Position numbers and translations under genes: made by a program
The notes under the pieces: generated by a model
The model's database searches: none
Seen by the model: only the letters and a program-made list of their open reading frames with translations
Told to the model about the DNA's origin: nothing
From: Turritopsis dohrnii
Taxonomy: Eukaryota > Cnidaria > Hydrozoa > Anthoathecata > Oceaniidae
Assembly: GCA_027922465.2 (NCBI GenBank)
Contig: BQMF02000195.1
Coordinates: 372,001 to 436,000, forward strand
Reading direction: 5' to 3'
DNA length: 64,000 bases
Shown: positions 1 to 12,600 of the stretch, one piece after another
Layout of the letters: every line of letters starts with the position of its first letter
How positions within the stretch are numbered: the stretch's first letter is position 1

Positions 1-671
1 TATATCATACAACTAAGAGGATCAGACATTCATTTTGTTTTTTTGGCATTTTGGGTACTTGGGTACTTAGGTACTTTCTTGTAGACAACAAGCAGAAAAT
101 TTCACCTTCGACTGTCTAATGATAACCAGGCCACAAAAAAGGTGCATGTCAAGATGAATACAGCCAACACACCTAAAAGTTAACAAAACACCTTAAGCAT
201 CAGATTAACGACTAACGAAAATATGTATTCAGGTTGAAGCAATAACACAAATAGGAACTTTAAACTCTTTAAAGAACTTTAAACTTTACACCTTTGGAAA
301 CTCTATGATTATATTATATATTTTGTTATGTTATATTATATATAAATTACATTTTATGATGGCATTTTATACTTTTTTTTAAAAGCCGAAAGCAATCATT
401 TTGAGAGTAATTGAAACATCAATATCTTCAACTTCAAATTAAATTACAGAAGTTCAACCAATTTTCTTAACCATAAAGATTTGATTTGATTTTAGTACCA
501 ACAATAAAGAAAAAATGTTTTTCAATTTTCTTTTGATTTTGACGATGATGATGAAACACTTAATTTCTGCAAACACTTGCGAATCGTGAAGATTGAAGTC
601 ATACACATGTATGCAAAGACACAGTGACTTATGAGTGCAGGTTTCATAAGAAATTAAGAATTTCCACCTAC
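1..671. other. Intron sequence of PTCHD gene 1
   Basis: Downstream of the donor at 671 on the minus strand. I searched for the next expected Patched exon, which should continue the transmembrane helix, and did not find it; it probably lies left of the window. AT-rich, with no recognisable element. Confidence 0.5.
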
Positions 672-3600
672 CTATACCAGCAAATATACAAAAAGAGCGA
701 AGAGCTGGCAAGACCGTGGTTGCTCCAATTAAAAAGGCACAAACATCAGTGAAGGAGGTGACAAGAATGGAGACACCCTAATAAAAAGAAAAATATAGAA
801 ACATGATGAAGCCATGAAATCTTCAACCTACAATTTTGAATTAAAAAAGTAAAAGTAAACTAAATTGACTTACAGCATGTCTCATGGTGAGAGCTATATT
901 TTCAGAGATAGATCGATCCACATTGTGCGGTCCACCATAATTATCCCAATTTTGAATGATAACAAATACATCATCAACACCAATACCTAGCATTCAAAAA
1001 CGAACATATCGTAATAAAATATCATCGAAAACAATAAGAAATAATAAGGTGAAGTAATGTTCATTGAAAATTATAGTTCATTATCATCAGTCTATCTTTT
1101 AGAACTCCAATTCTTAGCCACTTCTTAGTCAATAAAAGTAACAAACTTTGAAAAATCAGGTTTCATTAATACATTACAAGTTTCCATTGAGTATCTTATC
1201 ACCAAGAAAAAAGTTTCAACTTATAAGAGAATAATTCCTCAGTGAGTGTGCATCTGCTTTTTAGTTTAGAGAGTTCAATTTTATGGTCAAGTTCTTCTTC
1301 TTATTATATTATTATCCCTAAAACATGGAATGGTTTTTGGAAATGTCTACTTTGTTTGGGGGATGGGGTTGTGATCAAAATCTTTGAATTACAATATCTC
1401 CGTAACACTTTAGCGAAATGATCCCACACATTTTTTTATCAGTTTTTTTGAGCTTTAGAATATGAGTATACTTTTTGTAGCCTTTGGAGTTATCATTATT
1501 CAAAATTAAAACCAGTAATGAATTTTTACACTAGATATTACTAGACAATTGAATGTTTTGTCATACCTAGTAACAAGAATGGTAACACATTGTGAACAGG
1601 AGATACAAACAGTTGAAATGCACTGGAAAGACCATAAGCAATTCCAATTGCCAAACCAATACATACCACTCCACACACAGCTAACCAGATCTAACAAAAA
1701 CAGAATAGATGGTCACTAATGCAATAATTTGCTGTGCACATAAAACTACACTCTTATTTGCAGTAAGACGAAATCGTCATGGTTCAACAATGCTTAATCA
1801 ACAACAGGCCTTGTCATAAGTAACAACTAGGTTAATTATCCGCTATCTTTTGGTTGTCTATCAGAATGATAATATCTTTCAATTTAAAAACATGGTATTT
1901 GTTCTTCATTTACTGATATTTGTTTCCTCTTAACTTTCAGGTGTTGAATTGGAATTACAAAGTATAAACTTTTAGTTACTCAGTTTTGTGAAGGTACTTT
2001 TGTTACAAGTCTTCTTAGTGGTGAAACCAGATGCTTATCATTCTTTTCGGCAATACAGGAAAAGTTAACGGATACAACATTTTACTCATCATATAAACAG
2101 GCACTTAACTGCCACCTAAGTATATAGCAACATCAAGTTATTTAAGGAACCATACACTTTCAGTATTGTGTTTTTTGAAAAATGAATAAATAAAAATATT
2201 TATTATGGCACTAAATGAATCCACCCACAAGCTTTCCTAGCTTTCACTTGTCTACTAAAGCCATGATTAAAATGAAATAATTGATTGAATTACATAAGTT
2301 AAATCGTTCCTTGATTTCAAATTTTCATATTTCAACAGTTGTTATGGCAGAATCTTGTTTTTCCACAAGAACTTTGTTCAAGTTGTGCATGTGGACAGAA
2401 ATATTGATTGATTGATTGGTTGACATTTTTGGCCTGCTATAATAATTAACAATTCTCTTAAGCAACAACCACGGATATAAAAAATTCAATTCCCATGCAT
2501 GGATATAATGTTGATGGTGCTCATTGGTTTGAAGAAATTTTGAACATTTTACTTGTTATTGCTAAAAATTAATGAAAAAGAAACAAAAACAAAAATTGTT
2601 TGATTTGTTTCTGCCTTGATATAATTGATAAAAGTTCATGTTAGTTATACATTTTTTTTCATTTTCAGAATTCCTTTTTTTCAGAACCCTGGAACCACAA
2701 AATTGAATCCAGGCTCAATATTTTGAGTATAATCCTCAATTGTGAAATTAAATCCACATAATGGTGAATTGACAACAAACAAGAAAGAAATTTAACCTTA
2801 TGATTAATTCTGGAAAAACTGCCAAGCATGATGGCCAAATACAAAATAATTAATATGTAACCAACAAACAAAAACTGCAAATCACCGGAAATTGTGCTGC
2901 CAGAATCTTCCCGTTGTCTAAAAGAACAAAATAGTAATGTAAAAGAAAAAGTTTGATTTCCTGCTAGAAAGGCATTTCTTCTATTTCGTGACGCAATGTT
3001 ATAAAACAACAACTAAAAGTACCTAGAGGATAATTAAATGTTCATTACATTTTACTGTGTATGTTATAAACCACTATCCACAATGGGATTTAGTATATTA
3101 GGAAACTAATGATGTTTAAATGGGGAATTCAGCTACAGGATATTTTGGAATAGTGAGATGTAAAAATAAAAGAAATCAAAAAAATAAATTTTAGCTTTGA
3201 ATACAATAACATCAATTCAGACAGAATGAATCATCTGTAATCATCTGGACCATTTTCAATGAGAAAAACATCCCAATTCATTATTTACATAATGAATATC
3301 AATTTTTGAAGTTTTTCTAATTTTTAGACTACTTTTTCTTATCTTCCTTTTTGGTTTTGATAAAAAAAAAATTAATGAGAGAGATACCATCAATGCCATA
3401 ACATGAACATACCCTGTTCTAGAATACGTAAGGACTGTAACACCATCGACACCAGCCTTGAAAACTTCAACAAACTTCTCTTCCCATTTCTCACCTTTTT
3501 CATCCACCTAAACAATTATAGCAAACTTCAACACACATAATTGCACAAAATCAAAGCAAAACATACCTTAATTCCATTAATTTTTGTGCTCCTTTTATTT

Positions 3601-6600
3601 TTGTGCTGTGTATCTGTGCGAAAAGGCCTATTTTTGCACACTTAGATGCGTGAAAATTAAAGGGTGTGCGAAATAGTGATACAAAAAAAGGTAAAAGCAT
3701 TTGGAGAAGAAGGGAAGTTATGCTTACTCTAGCACCTTTACTACGGATATATTCTTCTTGGTTTTTTAAGAAGTATGTAAAGCGCACTGCTTGTGCACCA
3801 GTGATTTTGTTGTTAACGACTGTGCGCTTTCCAAGAAGCAATTTTACATTGATAGGTGCACCAGTTTGGCTACAAAGGAAATGAGTCAACTGATTATTAA
3901 TTAATATAATAAATATATCATATTCTGTTTTATATTGAACTCACTTTAAGGCATAGTTGTTCTTAAAACACATTCTTAAAATATGCTGAAGGAAAATAAG
4001 TATAATGCAATGATGCAAGTGAAAAGGGGAAAAGTTTCCCAGTTAAATTTCATATTTACTCTGTTGGATTCGGCTCGTTGACTCGAGAAAGTATTTGATC
4101 TTGGCTGAGTGATGCAATTAGTGTGTAATTAAAATTCCAAAGTGCCAAAAGATTGTTCTGTCTGCAGAGAGTTCCAAGCTTGTTCGCCCTGAAAGTTTTG
4201 AATATAAAAATATCACTTATAAATGTTATTCAAATCAAGAGTGAATCAATGTCTGTTAGTTGTGAAAACATACGGTAAACAGATTTTCAACCAGTCAACC
4301 TCTGTCCCATTATAGATCTGCTTTACCTTCTGATCAATTTCAATGAGCTAAAAAATAAAAAAGCAAAAACAAAATGAAATAATAATTTTAGAATACATTA
4401 GTGATAGAAAACTTTGTTTACTTTGTTGACTTAGGCAGGTTGCTTCCAATGTACCCGGTGCGTCACAAAAAAGTTTCTCTCTTTGGAATGGATTTTCTGA
4501 AGAAGTATTAAGAATTTTTAAAAAATCTTTTTTGTATCGTGAAGAGGAAAGATTAACTTAAATTTTGATGTATCATACATTAAATTCTTTTCAATATTCG
4601 AAAAGTTGTAAAAGAAAAACTTTTTTCGTGATTTTAAAAATTCATCAAAAAATGTCAAAAAAACAGGGTATCAAAATGTGGATAGCTTTTGAAACAGAAA
4701 AGTCATTGAATTGACACTCTTTTTCTTTGGTTATGTTTTAAAATTAATTAATATTCCCTTGTTGGCAATAAACAAAATGCCAAAAGACAAAAAAATATTT
4801 TTAAAATTGAAAATAAACCAAATGAATGTCAATTTGATGCCCAAGTGTACAGAGAGTGTATGCAAAGAAAGAGAGAAAATGGTTCAGCTAACCAAGCAAC
4901 AACGTGTTTGGATATGTTTAGAATTTAGTCGAGTGAATAATGCAGCTGAAGTCCAACGTCGTTGGTCTTTACATTTTCCTCAAAGACCCCCACCATCTCC
5001 TCCTGCGATTAGCAAAAATGCGAAAAAATTGAACGGTGAAGCAACCTGTCACAATTTGAACAAAGGCCGAAGTGGACGATAATAGATTTATGAAAACCAT
5101 GGAAACTTTGGTCTTTACGATTTGAGCTGGAAGTAATATTCATATTCATAATATCCATAATATTCATAATGTTCATTCATAATATTCATTTAAAGGATTG
5201 ATGCATTAAAAGATTGATGCATTAATATTTTTTTATGTACTTAAGTATCTTCAAGTAAGTAGGCATGGCTGCAACTATTATGAAAACAATTATAATAGGA
5301 GAGCATTAATTTTCCGATTAAGATTTAAAAGCAGTTGACGTGACATCACTTATTTTACATCACGTTGAACCAATGCATTACATGCCCATACGAACGCTAT
5401 TTACCAAATCATCATTTTCATTTCATTTCATGGATGACATAATAATAAAACACTCGTTATATACATGGATGACATGGAAAAATAAATGCCAATGGAAGCA
5501 TGAATTGGGTAAGGTGTTGTTTTCCTATTCTCCGAAACACACCATGGCATAAAAAACTTTTCACTTAAAACAGTACAAACCCCTCCAGGAGTTTTAACAT
5601 CATTATTATGGAGATAACTTGAATTCCAAATTCAAATCAAATCACATAGAAGAAAAATCAAAATTCAAGTGTTCGATAAAAATTTACTTCCTGAAGCAGA
5701 AAAACCCAATCTGTGTGTTTATTGAAAAATAATCAAGTATATCCCCGCGGGCAAATTTGTTGAAAAATCACTATCAAGAAGTGCATTCCTTATACACACT
5801 ATTTCAATGACATACATCACAGTGTGTTTTTGACAATTTCGCCAACTGAGATGGTACTTTTGCTAACCACAACCTCATAGCTAACTGTTATTTATCAAGA
5901 AACATATATAAACATACTGATTTCATTGAAGTAGGTGTCAAAACATTATCATTCTCTGCTATTACAGCAACCAATCTCGATTGTGGTGGGTATCGAGCAT
6001 CAACCCAGGTGGAATGCTCCAGACTTTCAGAATCAGCTGACACCCAAAGTTTTTCAGCACGGTTTTCAGCATAATATTCAGCAACTCCTGCAACACACAA
6101 GAGTGATACAACAACAGCGACGATGATGACAACAACGGGCTTTCTGGCAATTGCTGACCCTAACCTTAATAGAAAAACAATTGCTAAAAGGTAAACAGTA
6201 AGATAGATTAAGAGAGCCCGTTAAAAATTCAATTATTATCATTGGCATAAGCAAACAAAGGTGTGGATTCATTATAAAGTTTGTAGATTAGTGTTTAGGC
6301 GTTTTTTGAGTGAATTCTCTTTGATTCTCTACATACTGGTCATACACCTCAGGGTTGGAATTAAGAAAAAAATATTGCTTCATGAAAAAAAATAGAAAAT
6401 GTGTACGTTTTATGCGAAGTACGAGTATGATAGTGATTATAATGGTTTATGTTTTTTGCTGTTCATAAGAGTCTTGTTTTTTTATTTAAATAGATCCTAC
6501 CACCATGTAAAATTAAAATTTGTTGTTTGTTTATATACCAGGAAAAAGATAAGATAGCCATCTAATGTTTTTGATAGAAATGAAAAAATACAGCCGTCAT

Positions 6601-9600
6601 GGAATCTCAAAGAAGTGTTCGACAGCATGTTGCATCATTATCATTTTTCATTATTATTGCTTTTACAAAGAAATAAAATGAAATGAAGAAAATTGCTGTG
6701 CAATGTGAATGAAAAGGATGTAAAGAAAAACGAGTTACAGGTTTTATGAGTCGTTGATCAGAAATAACTTTTTATTTTGCGTTGGCATACTTTTGAGTAC
6801 AGTTTAACTCATGTAATTCGAACTCCTATCATTCGAGTAATTATGTAAATCGAACAAAGTCTTGTCCCATCCGAGTTTACCCTTATAAGAAAACTCCTAT
6901 AATCCGAAACTCATGTAATTCAAACAAATTTTGAATTCCCATGGAGATTCGAATCACACAAGTTAAACTGCATAAACGAAAAAAATAAGTGTCTAAGAAA
7001 GGCACGACAGCACCAAAATGCTATGGTTGCTACAACATATATGTCGGCACAAACGTTGGCATTGCTTGCTGATGTTAGATTCCAGGACTGGCTTTGCTTC
7101 ACTCCTTTGCATCACGATTTATCATGCATGAGTTATGTTTTCATTGAATTGGATTGAGCATAATTTGTTTCAACTATGGAGCAGTTGTTCAGAACAAAGG
7201 ATGGGTGCTCCATTAAAATAGTTTTTCTTCAAACACCTGAGTTAATCGAAAAATTATGTAAGGGCGCAAAGTGCCCGAAATGTAATTCCAATTGTATAAG
7301 TAAAATTGGAGTGTGATTTAAGATTGGAGTAATCAAGACTAATCGCAATAACTTTGGAAACCCGATGGACGAATATATTTTTTTTTGAGAATATCTGAAA
7401 TGAACAAAAAATGACATAAAAACCGAAATTTGACAAGAAGAGCAATAATGAAACGTATTTCCCTTTGCATAATGTATACAAAAGTCCGTAGATAATTAAT
7501 ACTTGTTCTCCTAGTTACCAAAAATGAAGAGACGAAGAAAACTTTAGTGTTACTATGTCAAGAAGGCCGGAGGGAGGGACAATCTTAAATCGTACTCTGA
7601 TTTTACTTATAAAATTGGAATTACATTTCGGGCGCGTTGCGCCCTTACGTAATTCTTCAATTTTATTATGTAATCTCCGTACGGATTTAAGATTGGAGTA
7701 ATCAAGACAAATTTTAATAACATTGGAAACCCACTTCCCTCAGCCTTTGTTCAAAGCTTAAACGTGATTCCCAAATAAGTCGACTCGAAACTAGTATTAT
7801 TTTCAATTTTTTTGTTATAAAATTTCTGCCATGTTGACTTCCTAGGCCATTGACCTCTTTTCAAAATGTCCTGCAGAGAGAGTCCTATATTTTAGCTTTA
7901 GAAGTAGAAGCTAACCTGCAAGAATGAGCCTGGTATTTGGTGACATCAATTCCTGCAAGCTTTAGTGTCATTTTCACCCAATTAGAAACCGTTGAGGATT
8001 TTTGTCCTTGTGGGGTTTTAAATGACTAAGCAACAATTGATTCTGGCCATCCTTCCTCCACGTATCAGATATTTTTAGATAGTTTTCGAGATAATTCACC
8101 ACACATATAGGCTTATCTTGAGGAAATTCTTTAAACTCAAGTACTGGTAACCTTGGAAAAGAAAAACCTAAAGGAATCTAAAGTCCTGACCATAAATCTT
8201 ATATCGAGGTAGCAAATCTCATGGCATCTACTTGCAGATGTAAAAAACAAGAGCATAGACAATTTTAAATTTAATTCTCTGTCTGGAAGTTGTATATTGT
8301 CTGGCAATAATTTGATGTAGGATAAAACCTGCTCAACATTCCAAATGAAAACATAAGGTTTTGGTGGATATTCATTAAATATACCAGTCATGAATGAGCA
8401 AACCTTTGGATGTTGGCTAACTGGCTCGCCATCAACCTTTCGGTGATAAGCTGAAATAGGTGACCTATGGCTTTTTATAGCCGAGTACTTCATACTTTAC
8501 TGTTCATAAAGAAAAACAAGGAAATCTAATACATAATTTACATTGCAGTCATAAGGATCAATTTTTTGTTCACTACCCCAGCTAACCCACTTCCTCCAGG
8601 CCGATTCATAATTAGATGTAGTGCCTTTTCATCTGGCTTTGAGGATAAGGTCTGAAGCCCTTGTTGAAATACCCTCTGCAAGTAAATTTTTCCTGAAATT
8701 TTCCAAGCCACTAGAAACAATGTCCTGTTTTTCACTAGTGGGTGGTTGTGTCCTTGTGGGCTCACGAGGAGATTTTGTCTGCTTGGGAGGTAAAGGGGTT
8801 TGGCTATGCACAATTCTAAAATCTGATAGTACCATGGTTGGGTAGGCCAGTTTGGAGTCACTAAGATTGCTGTTGCTGACTCCATCCTGACTTTCCGCAA
8901 CACCTTTCCTATCAATGAAAAGGGAGGAAACATATAAACCAGACCTCCTGTCCTCCAATTGTGTTGGAAGGCATCTGTTGCCTGACTCTGAGGGTCTGGC
9001 TTCTAGGCTACATAAGGAGGAAGCTGATGACATGCCCTTAAAGCAAAAAGGTCTATTGAGGGTGTTCCTAATCTCTGGCAAATTTTGCGAAATAATTGAG
9101 GGGATAGCAACCATTCGCTCGAGTCCTTGAAATTCCTTGATGCCCAATCTGCCCTGATGTTCAGTTTTTCTGGGAGATATTCTACTGTAATTGTGATCCC
9201 TTGAAAGATGGCAAAATTCCAAATCTCTTTTGAGATGACAATCATTTCCTTGTTCTTTTCCCCCCATCTTTACTAAGTATTGTCCACTTGAAAATGAAAC
9301 CTTTCTAGTTTGAACATTTTCACAAATGTCAACAAGGCCAAATGTATTGCTTTCAGCTCCAACACATTTATATGAAGAATCCTCTCTTTTGGCGTCCATT
9401 GACCCCCAATTGATTTGTCTAGGCAAAAGGCACCCCATCCCTTTTTGGATGCATCAGTCTGAATTGTCATTTTGGACCCTGATAATAGAATAGACAATGA
9501 TCCTGATGTTTATTCTTCTCAGGATTGAACAGGCCAAAACATAGGCATAAGAATTTGTAAAACGCTGTTCTGGATGCATTGGAACACAAAAATAAGCATC

Positions 9601-12600
9601 CTTCAGGTCGACCTTATAATCTTTCTCTTTCAATAGGTCCTTCAGTAAGTGTAAACCCTCTATTTTGAAATGAAGATAAGGAATACACAAGTTTAGGTTT
9701 CTCCAATTGATCACTGGCCTGCCCCCCCCCCCCCCCCCCCCCCCCCCTCCATCTTTCTTGGGTACAAGGAACACATTGCTCAAAAATTGGTCTTTGCAGG
9801 ACTGGCCTCCTGGATAGCACCTTTCTCTAACATGGCTTTCACTTCCTGTTCCACTAAAACAACTGCCTCCCTGCACATTTTTGTCTGATGAGGGGTTTTG
9901 GCCTGGAAAGGTTCTTCTAAAAATTCAATTTCCTGGCTGGTTACGCAATTTAAAATTTCTGGGTTGCTTGATATTTTCTCCCAATTTTGAATAAAATACT
10001 TCAGTCTTCCTGCTAATGGGAGGTTTCTGATCTCTTGAACTGGCATAAGATTTAAAACCAGTGGATGTACCTTTTTTAGTTGACTCATCGGTACTAATTC
10101 TGGTACATGGAGATTTTTACCATGTTGTTGAAAGGTGCTTTCCTTGTATTTGTTACAGAATCCCATAGCAAAACTTTCTTCTTTGTTGGTAGTAACCTTG
10201 CCTTGTGGAAACTTTCGGCTGAATGAGTGTTGCCTTTCAGATCTTTGCCCACTGTGCCATGTTGCTGAGGGGGGCATCCAGCTTCCTTGGTTCCTTCAGG
10301 TTGCAGGGTACTGGATTCTCCGTGAGCATAGTCTCTTTGAGATCCCTCTCCTTTTTATGCTCGTTGAAATGCCTCTCAGCATAATTCAACATATCCTCAG
10401 GTAACTTCCAGTCAAACTGTTCCTCTTCAGTTACCACCTCAAACCGTTGTCTCTTGAAGGAGAGTCCATTTTATGAATCCTCTCCTGACTCCTGTTCACG
10501 TGCTCTCTTGCTGTGAATCGTGGTGTATTTCGGTTTAACCGTTGTTTCAGGCACTTTACTGCCATTATAAGTATCAGTGGATTCATTTCCACTAGAGTCA
10601 CTGTCAATCATTGATCTGTTAGTTGGATTATCATTCGACATGATTTCAAAGTAAATTCAGGATACAAATTGTATACGTAGTATGTCCGTCTTTCACTGCG
10701 ATTAAAATCAATCTAGGCTGAGAGAAGTGGTTTTCCAATGTTATTAAGATTTATCTCGATTACACCAATCTTAAAATCATAATATTCTATTTTTTCCTCA
10801 TTCAATTTCATTCATAACATGAGCGTATCACCATAGTTATTTTAAAGTTATCATATTGATATAACGCTTCATGAAAAATGGGAGTTGTACAAGTTTGATT
10901 CGTAGAAACAAGAAATTGATTCGTGATTCACGCAGAACGAATCCTTAATTCCAACCCTGACCCTTTTTTATATAAAGGTCGATGCAAACCAATCTGACTT
11001 TTCATCCGACTCAAAAATGGAAGGTCGGATGAAATTGAATTTCTCGTTTGTGATACATCTTTCATCCGAAACGTGAGTTTAGTAATTCGCACTTTTAAAA
11101 TGGAGGACACCACAGCGTTCGCAATGATGGTTGTTTTAAGTGAACTTGTGGATTCTGATGACGAAAAGCCGTGCAGAGGAAAGACAAGACATTGGGTGAA
11201 AAGACGGGATGAGAAGGGGTATTTTAATAACATTGTACAAGAGTTAAAGGTGGAAGACCAATTAGGATTTAGGGAGATGTTTCGGATGGACATTGTGGAC
11301 TTTGAATTCATCTTAGGGAAAATCTATCAGTTCATTTCCCCACAAGAAATTATTGGAGGCCACAAGCCTATATTTGCAGATGAAAGGCTGGCCCTTACAC
11401 TACGATATTTGGCAACTGGAGAATCTTTTCAGTCACTTAGTTACCAATTTCCAATCTCATTGAATGCGGTGTCTTACATTGTTAAAGGGTGTTGTAAGAC
11501 TGAACAGTTAGTGTCATTATTTGTCAAAATTCCCAGTTCAGAACAAGAGTGGCTCGAGATTTCCAGAATTTTCGACCAACGTTGGAATTATCCCCACGCC
11601 TTAGGTGCCATTGATGGAAAACACGTCACGATCAGAAAACCAAGAAATGGTGGATCCTATTACTTCAACTATAAGCATACACATTCTATCATTCTTTTGG
11701 CAATAGCAGGCCCTGAATATGAGTGCCTTTATGCAGATGTTGGGTCGAATGGTAGGGTGAATGACTCGGGTGTCTGGAACAAGAGTTCACTCTTAAAATC
11801 TATTGAAAATGGCTCTGTAACGCGCTTCCACAACCTGATACCTTACGTAATAGAGATAAATTACCCTACGTGTTCCTAGGTGATGATGCTTTCGCACTCA
11901 AAAGTTTTATGATGAAGCCGTACCCACAACAAAACCTAACGCTGTATGTTTCTATGATTTATTAAACATGTCCATTAAGCCGTTAGGGGCCATGTAGCTC
12001 TGTCCCGCCATAGGCGCTGTCAAATTCATATAGGTGCTGCTGTTAAAATTCCCATACGCTGCTTGATTGTTAGCATTCACGGATGTTTCGACTCTATCTT
12101 TGGACATTTCTATATCAAAAAGGATATCTGAGATACATTTTTCAGCATTTCTCCTGCTACGTTTGCTTAACTGGGATAGTTTTTCTTCAATATACATTGA
12201 AAAGGCAGATACCTTTGTTTCCGACTGATCAACAGCTTTCTTTCCATTAGTATTAGAAGACTTGATAGCTTCAGTGCATTTGGCTAGCAGGTCAAGCTTT
12301 TTTTCTGCAATACTCTTTTTCTTGGGAGCAGATGGGCTCATTGTTTCTAATTCATTATGACCATCCTGAGTCAAGCTATTTCGCTTTTAAGTATCTTTAC
12401 TTTTCGTAGCTCCAATAACTGGGAACAAAAAAGACAATCTGTCATAGTATCCCCAACTTGAAGTGTAAAGTTTGTCCGTTGACTGTCCACTTTTGGTCTT
12501 CAATTCCTTTGCTCGTTCTCTACCAAGCTGAGCCCTCAAGTTATTGATTTTTGCTTTCACTAACGCAACAGTTGTATCCGAAGTATCAGCTATAGTGGTG

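Larger units (their letters stand above)
7684..10780 (-). mobile_element. DIRS-like retrotransposon, internally deleted
   Basis: The coding order on the minus strand is gag-like segment, reverse transcriptase, RNase H, tyrosine recombinase: the DIRS order, with no integrase. Terminal repeats are inverted: GATTTAAGATTGGAGTAATC to TTAATAACATTGGAAA at the left (about 7684-7735) is matched in reverse complement at about 10728-10780, continuing through a shared CACTTC-CTCAGC block. Inverted termini are known for DIRS1-type elements, in contrast to the split direct repeats of Ngaro/PAT types. The element is 3.1 kb, shorter than full-length relatives, because part of the reverse transcriptase is deleted. 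It sits in intron 1 of PTCHD gene 1, in the same orientation as that gene. Confidence 0.75.

Noticed and set aside
3551..3889. Minus-strand 112-aa frame as a separate gene
   Set aside because: Its first part is exon 6 of PTCHD gene 1; the rest reads into an intron.
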